This document shows positions 44,291 to 56,046 of a stretch of 64,000 nt of DNA, piece by piece; the stretch's first letter is position 1; each line of letters opens with the position of its first letter. Under the pieces are notes generated by a model. The model saw only the letters and a list, made by a program, of their open reading frames with translations. It did not search any database and was not told where the DNA came from. Source of the DNA: Liriodendron chinense. Lineage: Eukaryota > Streptophyta > Magnoliopsida > Magnoliales > Magnoliaceae. The stretch is taken from positions 1,240,001 to 1,304,000 of the forward strand of contig ML058507.1 of NCBI GenBank assembly GCA_003013855.2, written 5' to 3'. Made by a program: the position numbers and the translations under genes.

Positions 44291-45790
44291 GTCAAAAGCT
44301 TAAAGGTCTGACCAATGGTCGAATGCAATCCTCCGCATTCGAAAATAGATGGCTACAAAAAATAAGGCATGCAAAGGTAAAGATTAATAGATCATCCAAA
44401 ACTTGTGTGGTTTGTTTGCATGGTAGCACGAGGGCATGTGCTCTGTAGTGTTTGGATAGTTCAAATCTACTAATTAGACTGTCCAAGTTGACTGATGCAT
44501 CTAGGAGCATTATAATTTATCATGCTCTCATACCACTTAGCATTACTCATATATAGGATATTGCTAGCAACCTTCTCAAGCCCTTTAAACCGTACATAGG
44601 GTGAGCTATTATCAATATAAGTCATTCATTCATTCATACAACTAATTTATTCATACAATTAGGAGCAAGCCAGGTGCTAGAATCATGCTAATAGAAGAAT
44701 CCTAAGCCTTTTAGTGGGGCCAATTTATTGCAATAACCGTCCATTGTTTTCCGGCAATAATTAAATAGTTAGAATCATCCAACGAAAGTGTTACATCCAT
44801 CTGCTCAATGTTTTAAGACATGATTGAGCTTATTTTGCTTCTCCCGTTCAGGTTAACTGTCTATTTTTATGCTATTCCTAGGAAAGCACATGATATTGGT
44901 GCCATTTTTGTCCAATAGCTTATTCTTAGTTGTATAAATGAATGAATGACTTGTATTAAAATAGATCATCAATGTATGTTAATTATCAAATTTCGTGGCC
45001 CACTCTATATAGTTCAAATTGACAGACTGGCTTTGGCCATTAATTTGATTGTTGAAATTGCACCGTTGAGTATTTTTAAATTGGAACGACATTAAAAAGT
45101 CCACCATCGGTGTAACTTTCGGTTTTCAAGTCATCTAAATTAGGGGACATGATTTGAACGGTTTGATTTTATTCAACTACATTCTACTTTAGTAATTTCT
45201 TTGTGCCTGAGTATCAACCATGATACTCTGTCAGAGCATCAAAGTCTTTCTCAAGATCTTTTCTCTGTGATATTTTGCATGAAAAGGACCGCCCGCTTAT
45301 TATACCGTAGGCATACATGACATTTGCCTTTTATAATGACCTTTAGTGTGGTAGGGCCGTTGGTGATCCTGGACCATCCATCTAGTGGGCCATACAATAT
45401 ATGACAAAAAATAGAGAAAAGCAATCCAGCAGAAAAGAAATCCAACCCGTAGATCTGAGGCCTTTAAATGGATGGTGGAAATAGAAAACTCTCACTGGTT
45501 CAGATTTAAAAGCGAATTATGTCTACTAAAAAAATCCGAAAATAATTAAATTAGAATTAAAAAGTCTTCCGATCATGGAACAAGTGGGGCCCACCATTTC
45601 GACGGTCACGATTCACCGACTGTACCGCCGTGTGCAATGTAAAATGCAACGAACTGGAAACCTACTCTGGTTTTGGTAGTTGTGCACCCCTAAGAGAGCG
45701 GCCCATGGTATGTTCGCCCTTTCCGGCCCAACATTTGGTGATCTAGACCGTTCCAAATAAAAATCTACAATATGCACTTTTAGATGAACG
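44291..45790. other. Intergenic DNA
   Basis: No gene recognised. Scattered foldback-like words occur (GGGCCAATTT, GTGGGCCATACAATATATG near 45388, GTGGGGCCCACCATTTCG near 45588) without a complete element. Confidence 0.45.
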
Positions 45791-45799
45791 GTCTGGATC

Positions 45800-46215
45800 A
45801 TCACATTAAAGATGTCTGGGTTTTATCCTCAACGTCCATCTATTTTGCCCTATCATTTAGGATGGAAGCCATAAATGAGGCAGATCGAACGCTAAAGTGG
45901 ACCACACCACATGAAGCAGCAGGGATAAATGATACCCACCGTTGAAACCTTCCTAGGGCCCACCATGATGGTTAATTTACATCCAACCTGTTCATACGAT
46001 CACATAGACCTGGATGAAGGGAAAACATAATTATTAGCTTGATCCAAAACGTCTGTGCCCCCAAGAGATTTCAACGGTAGGTGTTTAATCCCCACCGTGT
46101 AGTCCACTTGAGCCTTGAAACTGCCTCGTTTTTGGTTCATAACCTAAAATGATATGGAAAGATGGATGGACGGTGTGGATAAAACCCATACATCACGGTG
46201 GCCTCTCAGAGACCT
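45800..46215. repeat. Foldback repeat upstream of the bZIP exon
   Basis: The left arm has CAACGTCCATCTATTTTGCC and AAATGAGGCAGATCGAACGC. The right arm has the complement (GAAACTGCCTCGTTTTTGG, GATGGATGGACGGTGTGG), ending CATACATCACGGTGGCC. The centre near 45955-46075 includes CCTAGGGCCCACCATGATGG. It is a fairly complete ~400-bp copy, 390 bp from the bZIP start codon. Confidence 0.75.
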
Positions 46216-46225
46216 TATCCGTTCC

Positions 46226-46608
46226 TAGGTAGGGACGTGTGTACTTAGAAAACTACAACCTTGTCCACACAAAAAAAAAATCACACTGATTAGTCAAACC
46301 TAACCGTACAACCAATACACCATCATCATCGGAGGCTTTATTAACCATCGGTTCACGTTCTTGAAAACCCTTCAAAACCAACGGTTAGGATCATCCGATT
46401 CGATTTTGGAATCCACGTATATCAAAGGAGGGGCCAGCAGATGATTAAAAATTGTATCACGAACACACGTCCTACGCCTCCTTAATTGGATGTCAAACAT
46501 TTTCTTTTTCTCTCTTTTAACAGCAGATTCAGCAGTAGCAACAACAACAACTACAACATGTAGCGACAGCAGCAGCAACAACAACGAAACTGCTCTCCCA
46601 CAACGATA
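46226..46608 (+). promoter_or_regulatory. Promoter / 5' leader of the bZIP gene with two ABRE-like boxes
   Basis: GGGACGTGTG at 46232-46241 (plus) and its near-mirror AGGACGTGTGTT on the minus strand (46473-46462) both contain the ACGTGT core of ABA-response elements. Group-A bZIPs bind such sites, so self-regulation is possible. The leader before the ATG is rich in CAG/CAA triplets. No clear TATA box was settled on. Confidence 0.4.
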
Positions 46609-47388
46609 ATGGCATCTCCATCTGAGAGCCTCAAGACACCCTCAGCGGTTTCAACAGCTGCAGCAACAGCGGCAGCGCCATCGGACGGCAGATCATCGCC
46701 GCAACGGACGGTCCCGATCTCCCGCCAGTCGTCGATCTACTCTCTCGCATTAGATGAATTCCAGCAATCCGTCGACGACACCAGGAAGAGCTTCGGATCG
46801 ATGAGCATGGATGAATTCCTCCTCAGCATCTGGACCGCAGAAGAGGCCGCCGCTGCGGCGGCCCCCAGCGGAGAAACGACGGCAACGATCGGCCAGCCGA
46901 GCTTGGCCAGGGAAGGATCGTTCGGCGGGAAGACGGTCGGAGACGTCTGTACTGAAATCCAGCTGGGGAATTCTTGCAATGGCGAAAATGCCCCTGGGGA
47001 GCAGATTTTCGGGGGTATGACGCTGGAGGATTTTCTTATGAAGGCCGGGGTAGTTTCGGAAGGCTGCGGGCCTTCTCGTTCTCCGCATTATCTGAATTTT
47101 AGAAATTCTGGTGGGGCAATTGGTCATGGGCAGTACTGGGATTCTGGTGGCGCGGTGGGCCATGGCGGCCTGGTGGGGCCCGGATCGCCGGTGAGCCCGG
47201 CATCGTCTGATGGGTGCGGACCGAGTCGGGGGATGGTTGACTCAGTGAGTCAGCAAGGGGGGAGGAGGGGTGGTGGCAGGAAGAGGATGGTGGATGTTTG
47301 TGGGCCATTTGATCAAGGAGTGGACAGGCGACAGCGGAGGATGATCAAGAACCGTGAATCAGCGGCCAGATCTCGTGCACGGAGGCAG
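46609..47388 (+). CDS. Exon 1 of a group-A bZIP factor (ABI5/AREB/ABF-like)
   Basis: 260 codons end exactly at a CAG|GTAAAC donor (47388/47389), phase 0, the known first-intron position of this family, inside the basic region. Conserved blocks: C1, RQSSIYSLALDEFQ (residues 39-52); C2, FGSMSMDEFLLSIWTAEE (62-79); C3-like parts, GKTVGDV (107-113) and FGGMTLEDFLMKAGVV (134-149); and the basic region RRQRRMIKNRESAARSRARRQ (240-260) with the signature N-x7-R. RQSS in C1 is the usual SnRK2 phosphorylation type. Such factors bind ABRE (ACGTG) promoters and mediate abscisic-acid and drought responses in the nucleus. The leucine zipper and C4 block lie in later exons that I cannot find anywhere to 64000. 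Read through the donor, the frame stops after three codons. The exon is GC-rich compared with its surroundings and shows no breaks, so it looks under selection. ABI5-like against ABF-like is not settled. Confidence 0.92.
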
Positions 47389-48209
47389 GTAAACATGTGA
47401 TCAAAGGAAAACCCGTGTGAGATCCCGGATGTTTGTTGGGTGGGCCTCACACCTTGGATCATGCACTGGCCCCCTAAATCAGGCTGATTAGATCATTAGG
47501 TGGGCCACATCTAACATGGACGGTTTAGAAAAAGCTGACCTAAGGTCCATATTGGATGTACAGTGTGTGGCTCGATTTAGAAGGAGAGTGGCATGGTGGG
47601 CCCACCGAATGAATGGCTTGGATCTTGCACATGCGCTGGCCCTTCTAGCCGCGAGTAGCCCACGCATTTCATTGTGATGAGAAGAATTGTGGAATGCAAG
47701 TAACTCAAAGTAAACCGTTCAGAATGAGAGATACACATTAGATGGACCATAAACCAAAACAATTACACTGATTTGATCAGAACAAGTAAATAACTGATTT
47801 GCAAACAACTCAATGGACGGTTGAAATGAAAAAGGGAACAATAGTCTGAATATAGCAAACATGTGTCCAATAATCAGCGGTTAGGATTTCTCAACCAATA
47901 TGTCCTTTGAATGATGACCCATTCATAACTTGTTCCTCAATTTGGACTTCATAACTTGTTCCTCAATTTGGACGGTTGAAATTGAGTAATACGTGGGATG
48001 CGTCCACTTTCTGAGTGCCTGTGTATCAAGCGTCATAATCTGCCACGTAGTCAAAGAAGTCGCCTGATAGGTTCTTTCTACAAGTGGGGCCCATGTTTGT
48101 TTGACCTACATCGTTGATCCGATGGCACCACATAAAAATTACCACAATCAAATGGCTAGGATCTTTCATTGTAAGAGGTGCTATGGGCACGGCCTATCTA
48201 AGATGGTGC
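47389..48209 (+). other. Start of bZIP intron 1
   Basis: Non-coding sequence after the donor. It contains foldback-like phrases (GGTGGGCCTCACACCTTGGATC, GGTGGGCCACATCTAACATGG) and a short tandem duplication near 47925-47975 (CATAACTTGTTCCTCAATTT twice). If the gene is intact, the intron runs past the window end. Confidence 0.6.
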
Positions 48210-49018
48210 TAGGGCTGAAAGACCCGCCCGACCGTGACCGACCTGGCATTGGTTTGGGCTTGGCTAGGAAGTACTGAACCCAATCTCAAGCTTGGACTAT
48301 AAAAACACCTACCCAATTATGAAGTTTGAATTAGGCTTGGGTTGAGGTCTTTCTCGGCCCAATTCAAACTGATTTATCTACAAGTTCCTTCTAATTTTAT
48401 CATACTTTAGTTAACTAAATTTATTAATTTATATTACTTTAGTAAGTAAACTTATAATGATTAAAATTTGATATGCTTGGATTTGAAATACTTCACTATT
48501 AAAAGTGTAGTTATCTTATATTTTAGTTTATTTATTTAGAAAAAATAAAATTCTTCACAATAAATAACTACATATGTAATTAATAAGGTTATAGGTACAA
48601 AAATAAGACATGCATCTGAACTTAATTTATTTATTTATTTTTTTTTATGTTTTATGAGTTAATGCACACACCCATTGTTACTACACCCACTCACCCTTGT
48701 TGGTTGTTGGTCACATCACAATGTTAGCCACCCTCTTGTTAGAGTCGATATCATGGCCTCAACATTGAAATGAGGCTTTCTTCACTCAGGCATGTATTAA
48801 AATATTATAGACTAATGTAATGATAACAATATTAGCACATATTAACCCAATCGAGCCCGTTTGGGTTGAGCGTGGGTTGAGAATTTTCAACTCAAGGTTA
48901 GGTTGAGTTAGGTTAAGATTGAGCTAGGGTTGATGAATAAGAACCTTAGGTTGGATTAGGGTTGAGCACCAACCCGACCCGGCCCGACCCGACCCGACCC
49001 GCCCGACTTTCAGGCCTA
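48210..49018. mobile_element. hAT-like MITE, ~0.8 kb
   Basis: Imperfect terminal inverted repeats: TAGGGCTGAAAGACCCGCCCG at the left, and the reverse of it, CGCCCGACTTTCAGGCCTA, at the right. Flanks GATGGTGC (48202-48209) and GATGGGCT (49019-49026) match in the first five of eight bases, compatible with an old 8-bp duplication. The right end has a short GACCC array (48973-49005). No ORF. The hAT class is inferred from the duplication size only. Confidence 0.55.
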
Positions 49019-49026
49019 GATGGGCT

Positions 49027-49940
49027 CATCGTATCAACAATCTAGAGCGCTGAACTATGGTAAAGAGCAGTGTAATTCAAACCTTCAAACTGAAACGGAT
49101 CTCATCATCACCGTAGAAAGTAGAACCCGCCTGATCCCGACCGCTCAAGCAAGTGGGCCGACTTCCCACACCAACCAATCTTCAGTTCTCGATCAGACGT
49201 GATTGTATTCATCGACAAATAGACTGAGGGAGGCAACGTGATTGCAGTGGCCCACTTGATTGCAACGCCTCTAATGCGAACTCTAGTGGGATCCACTCTC
49301 TACAACTGTCCATTTCTGTGATATGCTAGTAGGATTCGTTCAGAGATTACTACGTGGCTTCATGCACAACGATATAAATGACTGAGGATCCTACACGTGT
49401 CGCCACCTACTGGGGCCCACATTCTGAGATGGTACGATGATCTTAACCGTCCATATTTTCATAATTAGGCTTTATTGATGACCCAAATCTTTGATTTTAG
49501 CGTTGAATTGGAACCGTTGAAATTTTTTCTTCTTAGTGTTCTCAACTCATTTACAGATAGTGATGGATGAAATCATCCGTTCTACATGTTTTTCTCATAG
49601 TGGCCCATATATTATAGTGCACACAACATGGACGTTTCCGATCATAGGACCACTGAGAAGGCGGACTCCTGTGGGAGGCAACAGACGCAAGAAAGTTTAC
49701 AGAGGCAAAACAAACTCTATTTAGTTGGTTATTTACTAATCCACGCGCACTTGGAAACAGAACAATACAACATGATGTAGGACCATAATTTTGTGCTGCT
49801 AACTACATAATGCCATTGGGCCATATCCCAAAAATCAGGAGATATGGGCCGTTGAACTCATCCGAATAGTGGGCCGGTCAGAGAAGGTTTGCTTGTTGAA
49901 GATAGAGAAGCAATCAGGCAAACTCACAACGAATGATGGT
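49027..49940. other. Intergenic or intronic DNA
   Basis: No gene or complete repeat recognised. Confidence 0.45.
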
Positions 49941-50570
49941 CAGAGTCATCTAATTGGTCATATGCGGGTCCACTTCCATGGCTCATTAGGTCAACGGTGA
50001 TGATTGTCCTATGTGGACCCCACCAAAAGAAACAGTGGTGATTGAATGGCTATCATTAAAAACTTCTCGAGGGCCACCGGAGTTTTTATTTGCCATCTAA
50101 CCTCTTGATAAGGTCACAAACATCTAGATGACGGGATCACACAAATATCAGCTTTATCCAAAACTTTTGTGGGCCTCAAAAAGCCTTTAATGGTGGTCGT
50201 TCAATCACCACTGTTTCATTTGGTAGGGTCCTCATTAATGAGAGAGCATAAGATTACTATTGAAACTCCTAAGTTCACACTGTGCGAGCATCTTGGGTTT
50301 TGGATTAGGTTGATTCTTTTAACTTCACTTCATCTTGGTGATTTAAACCTGATTAACGGGTTTGATGAAACACGGCCACTCACGATGGTGGCCCCACACA
50401 AAAACCTATAGTTGGCATGACATTCCCATTTTTCCCTGTGGTGTGGCCCACTTGTGTTGTGGGTCCATCTGAATTTTGGTACTAGGCACTAATAAAAAGG
50501 ATAGAACCTGATGGACGGAGAGGATTTTTACATATAAAAGTGGTGGGCCCCACAGAGCTCGGGAGTCTTA
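49941..50570. repeat. Foldback repeat copy with an interior insertion
   Basis: The left arm includes TATGTGGACCCCACCAAAAG. The right arm includes CTGATGGACGGAGAGG and GTGGTGGGCCCCACAGAGCTC at about 50543-50564. About 130 bp of unrelated sequence near 50240-50370 separates the halves. Confidence 0.6.
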
Positions 50571-50644
50571 AAACGCGGTTTGCAGAGATTCCGGGGGGAA
50601 AGCCGCGTGGGCTGAGTTTGTCGTTGTCGAAAAAGAGTGAAACG

Positions 50645-51003
50645 AGAAAATTTTTGCTACACTCACGAGCTAGCCACAGCGGATGTAGAAAATGACCCTA
50701 CCTTGATCTATGTGTTGTATCCACGTTGTTTATCCATTTGGAGAGATCATTTCATGGCATGAAACTAAAAATGAGGCAGATCCAAAGCTCAAGTAGACTT
50801 CAAGAAGTTTTTAATGGTTAGCGTTCAATTCCTACTATTTTCTATGCTGGGTTCTCTTGTTTTGTCTATCTATCTCATTTTTTGTGTCATGCCCTAAAAT
50901 AATCTCTCCAAATGGATGAACGGAGCGATACAACACAAACATCATGGTGGGGTCATTTGTACACCCAATGTAGCTAACTCGTGGTGTAGTAAAAAATTTA
51001 TCC
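50645..51003. mobile_element. MULE-type foldback MITE, 359 bp
   Basis: The termini GAAAATTTTTGCTACA and GTAGTAAAAAATTT are inverted, extending into CGAGCTAGC / GCTAACTCG and then the GACCCTACCTTGATCTATG arms. Flanks AGTGAAACG (50636-50644) and AGTGAGACG (51004-51012) match at eight of nine bases, the duplication size of Mutator-like elements. Confidence 0.7.
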
Positions 51004-51018
51004 AGTGAGACGCGTCAG

Positions 51019-51916
51019 AAAAATTTTGCTACACCCACGAGTTAGCTACGCTAGGGGCACGACTTGGGTGAGACCCCAGAACCAGCGATGTGGGTGGGAC
51101 CCTGAACCTAGGGCCCACCTGGATGTATTCCTTGTAGATCCATGCCGTTAATCTGCTTTTCCAGATTATGTTTTACTATGGTACAAAAAATGAAGAAGAT
51201 GAAAATTTTTGGTGGACTACAACCTAAGAAAAACTGGTTAATGACCATTAAAAACCTTTTGTGAGCCACAAAAGTTTTCTATCAACCTGATATTTGTTTT
51301 TTCCTTTCATCCCTGTCTACATGACCTTATCAACAGATTGGATGGTCAATAAACATTATGGTGGATTAAGGAAGATTTTGATAGTCACACTTGAATGATA
51401 ACTGTTTCTTGGGGTGTGGTCCACCTAAAATTTTCATCTATTTCATTTTTGGTATTACATCCTAAAATAATATTAAGAAACATATGGACGGCATGGCTCT
51501 ACAAGGAATACATCCAGGTGGCCCTACGTTCAGGGTCCCACCCACATCACTGGTTCCGGGTCTCACCCAAGTCGCGCCCTAAGCTAGCTACATGGTGTAG
51601 CAATGACCCACCATGATGTATGTGTTGTATCCACGTCATCCATTCATTTTTTAGATCATTTTAGGACAACACAAAAAATGAGGCAGATCAAAAGCTCAAG
51701 TGGTCCCAGCATAGAAAATAGTAGGGATTGAACGCCAACCATGAAAAAATTATTGGGGGCCACTTGAGGTTTATATCTGCCTCATTTTTAGTTTCGTGTC
51801 CTAAAATGATGTCGTCAAATGGGTGGACGGCGTGGATCCAACACATGCATCATGGTGTGGTCATCCCTACACCCGGTATAGCTAGCGTAGCTAACTGGTG
51901 GGTGTAGCAAAATTTT
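51019..51916. mobile_element. Second copy of the same MITE, with an inner palindrome
   Basis: Begins AAAAATTTTGCTACACCC and ends GGGTGTAGCAAAATTTT; flanking CGTCAG occurs on both sides (51013-51018 and 51920-51925). Between about 51050 and 51595 sits another palindrome with ~110-bp arms (CGACTTGGGTGAGACCC at the left, its complement at 51572-51590, and GTGGGTGGGACCCTGAAC / GTTCAGGGTCCCACCCAC). A third block, 51605-51870, is a further foldback half pair. It looks like one palindromic element inserted into another. Confidence 0.7.
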
Positions 51917-51925
51917 CCTCGTCAG

Positions 51926-52956
51926 GGTGCTTTTGTCTTTTAGCAGTTATTATCTTTCTCAAAAAAAGCCCAATGATAAAAATACCCTCGCATGCAATAC
52001 ATCTTCTAGAAGGTTTGAATAGACGAAAATGCCCTCAGTTTTTTTAGGCCCGTCAACCTGCCCTCGTCGTGGTCATCGTTGCCTTCCAACAAGTGCCATT
52101 GGCAATAGGTGGGCCCCGCTGAGTAATGCTGTGGGGCGAATTAACGGTCAAAGCTGGCCGCCCTTGTTCATTGAGCATGGAACATTCAACGGTTCATCTT
52201 CTCTTTACACTTTTGGACCATCATCTCCTAAGGCTAATTTTTCGCACATTTGTCACTGGCTACTCACTGGGTCAGGATAATTCTCTTCACTATATGTTAG
52301 AGGATGGCTTGAATGTGCCCTGGTCTAAATATCAGCTTGCTCATCTCATCACATCAGGCAGCACTTGTGGTTGAATATGAACAGCTAGTATTCTTTTTCA
52401 GGAGTCCATCTTTTGCGTGGGTCCCACTTGATTAGTTAACTGGCCTGAACTTTGGGCCACTTTGTACATGCACAATGTCTTTCATTTGATAATGGTTTGG
52501 TTCTCATATAAGCATCTTCAATGGAATGTACGCATATCGTCCTTATGGTCCTCATCATCGTATCCTTTCCTTAATTATGTGGGGTCCACTCTATGAACTT
52601 ATATAATTATTCTTTATTTTTTCAAAATGTGGGTTTTACAATTACTTCTATCTAATGTTTGTCGACTTCACGTCTTTCCTCATCATCTCGATCCAAATCC
52701 TTTAAGAAAAATAGTACTCTTTCAATTTCATTCAACCATTTAACCCTGATTAAAGTGATTTTATTTCTGTGATAGATTTTATAATCTCAATTCACCATCA
52801 ATCATTTTATCTCTTATTGAAACTATATATTCTTTTTAACTGCTTCACATAAGCTAATTCTTATTTTATTTATTTATTTTTTATAATCTCTTCATATGTT
52901 ACAACAATCAATTTATAATCACGCCGCCTTAAAGTACCAAACACTCTACCCCTAAT
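51926..52956. other. Intergenic or intronic DNA
   Basis: No gene recognised. The frames at 52029-52374 overlap each other and have no domain or conserved composition. Confidence 0.45.
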
Positions 52957-52985
52957 GACATGTGCGTGTAGATGTGTGTGCGCAC

Positions 52986-55721
52986 TATAACGACTTGAGA
53001 TTTTCGACTCTCGTGTATAACACGACGGCCGAATTCCCAAGTAAATCATGGACTAATTGATTTGTTAAATAATGAAATATAGCATTCAAGCACAATGGCG
53101 GAAACAATTATCATCTTATTCCATCAAACTTACTACGTCATCATCAATGTTTAAATAAGGGAACCAACCAATATCCATACTGATTAATTAAAATACAAAA
53201 CCATGTCTTCTCTTGAAGGCTTTTTACAATTCCATAAATGTATCAACTACTCAAAAAAAATATTTAATAAATGATAACATCAATTAAGTTTCTCTAACAT
53301 CGTCATCCGCCATGTGATCATACGACCGTCGAACTCTTTTCCTTAAAAATCGGTTTCAATACCTGGATCTTCACCTGCATCATCTAAATTGCGTCTGGAA
53401 TAGCGTTAAACGCTATCATAGTGGGGGAATATTTCCTCCAAGACAATCAAGAATAATAATAACGGTACAGAGTAAACGCAAGCAGGATATTATCATTTAA
53501 TCAAATCAAAACAACCAATTAAAAATCTTTGTTAATGCGATGCATGGAATGCATGCTCTGACTAAGGCACCCTGGCTAGAATCACAATCCATGAAGTGGG
53601 AGACTCCCTGTTACGACTTCATGCTAGCCACTAGTCACCAGAGGTTCCTGGGACGCACAAGCCCATAGTTTTGCCCGACCACGTGATAAACGGGACGCTC
53701 ATAACCCAAATCTACACATGACAGTGTACGGGAGAAGTAGGACGCTCTAGCCTATTCTCAATTCCGTACACCGACATGGAGCCAAGTGAATGCATGACTT
53801 TAGTTTCACATTTATTTAAGTGTTTTCGCATACAACCGATTTAAATAAAACTCAATGGTCACTATGGGGAGTCGCAAGCAACCCAGCATAGGCCGACAGC
53901 ACGGGATTAGTGTCCATAGCACCAACCCCGACTCATGAGAATTTGTATACCATTAGTGTCCACTCATTGTCCCGTTTATGATTTCATCATGTCCCAAAAA
54001 GCCAATGTTGTACATCATGACCAAATTCATTAAAATACCCATGTACTGTAAATAGATCAAATCAAGCATCATGTACATGTAAGGATCCATTGACAAACAA
54101 GTACTTCATTCTCTTAGTTAAGTCAAGAGATATTCTTCCATCATGGGACAAAGAGTATACAATAATGGGATGTCCACATGATGATCTTATACACATATTT
54201 CATATATATCACAATATGAAAACCAATGTTACTTGTAACACATAGACTAAGAAAATAAGGGCATAGATTTCACAAAGATAAATAACACAAATACACATGC
54301 TTCTTAGTAAAAAATCTAAACAAGGAATCACATCATTATGTAATGATATTCATTGCAAATCTCACATCAAACTTCATGTTATATGGATAAGCAATTCAAA
54401 ACAAAATAACTTCACATGTCACAAAAAAACTTATGATAATCATGATATTATTAATGAAAGGCTTGAAGGAAAATCCTCACCTTAAGATGGACTTAGAAGA
54501 AGAGGGTTGTAGAAGATCCTAGCCATTGGAAAAATATGAGAAAGAACCCTCTTCTCTCTCTCTCTCTCTTTCTCTAGGACATGGAGGCTAGGGTTAGGAG
54601 AAGGATTTGGAGGTGCGTAGTAGAAATATGGAGATGGATGTGCACGCGAGGTCTTGTGTAACAACCTCTTGAGGTGGGTTTCTTAAATCTCAATATTCGG
54701 ATGATCTATGATCAATTCACATCCGTTCATCTTATCAAGCTCGAAGAGTAAAGTCAGAATACGTAAATTTCTTGATGATCCACATTCTAGATTGGCCGAT
54801 CCTTGAAAATGGCCTAACGGGTGCTAAAATGGGCTTGATCTCAATTAACGGTCTACGCTTGATGATCAGGGCCCAAATTTTGATAAAATATGTAGTCATG
54901 ATAGGCAAACAATTGTACAAAGTTTAGTAGTTTATTGATGGTGAGAGATGCTTAGATCTGAAATATCAACTTTTGGCGGAAAAGGAAGGGGCTGGCTCTT
55001 TGGTTCAACGGTGTAGGATTATAGATCGGGGTCCAAATTTTATGTAAACTCGTAGTCATATGAGTATAATAAGTGGTCCAAATTTGAGGAGCGATTGATG
55101 GTAAGAAGTGGGTAAATTGAAAGATTTAGATTAAAAAAGAGTTTGTAACTCATTAATTTCTAAAACGGGATAACTTCGCGCATAAGAAAAATGCTTATCA
55201 AGGTGGGGCACTCAAATCATACTATTGGTCAATAATAAAGGCGATCCAAGTCACTCATATGAAGAGAAATATTTGACTACGACTAACCATCTACTTTCCT
55301 CACTCGATGGACATGAAAATCAAGGGTTAAGGGGCCAAGTTGACAATTGGACCACTTCTACTATGATTTAAGGGCTGAAATTTGACATGTATAGTTAATA
55401 TGTGCCCAAAAGCTTAAATTCAGGGTTTTGCATGAAAGTGATAGTCAGAAACTATAATACTTAAAAATGGCATCTTAACTTAAATTTAACTAATGGCATT
55501 TTCGTAATTATCTGAAAATTGCATGATTTTTGAAATCTGATCTTTCTACGATATTTATGGGATCATTCTAAGCAACTTTTATAAAGGGTCCCCTATTGGA
55601 TCTCCTACGGATGTCCTGCTATTGACAAATCAACGATAAATGTACGATAATTAATAAAAGATAAATTAAAAATGAATTTTAAAAAATTTTCAAATAAATC
55701 TCGAAAATCTGGAGCGTTATA
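52986..55721 (-). mobile_element. Solo LTR X1
   Basis: 2,736 bp in reverse orientation (plus-strand ends TATAACGACTTGAG and GGAGCGTTATA, slightly mutated from TGTAACGACCC and GGGGCGTTACA). The 5-bp target duplication CGCAC lies at 52981-52985 and 55722-55726. It contains the palindrome ATAGCGTTAAACGCTAT near 53400-53416. Compared with X2 it lacks 52 bp near 54147, between GGACA repeats. No coding sequence. Confidence 0.9.
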
Positions 55722-56046
55722 CGCACACGTGCGTGTGCACACACAATATTTACGTATCTACTGACATAGTATGAGTGTATGTATGTACGTAGATACACAT
55801 ATATGGATATAGTAGTGTCTCCACTTTTATGAAGATGTTACTAATGTCCCGTAAACTTTTTTAATGAACATAATCATTGATATGGATGTATACATGTGCT
55901 TGTAAGCATGCATTTGTAATGTATGTAGATACATGGATATGGATATAGTAGCATCTCGTAAAGACGTTAGTAACGTACCCTAAACTTTTTTAATGACATG
56001 TAATCATTGATATGTCCGTGTGCATGCACACACACAATATTTATGT

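Noticed and set aside
46737..47308. Long antisense and shifted frames over the bZIP exon
   Set aside because: Shadows of a GC-rich exon; only the frame from 46609 shows the conserved bZIP blocks and a matching splice donor.
48900..49010. Telomere-like TTAGGGTTGAG and GACCC tracts
   Set aside because: Too short and irregular for an interstitial telomere; they lie inside the hAT-like MITE end.
52029..52374. Two overlapping frames of about 82 codons
   Set aside because: No recognisable domain, start context or splice signals; likely chance.
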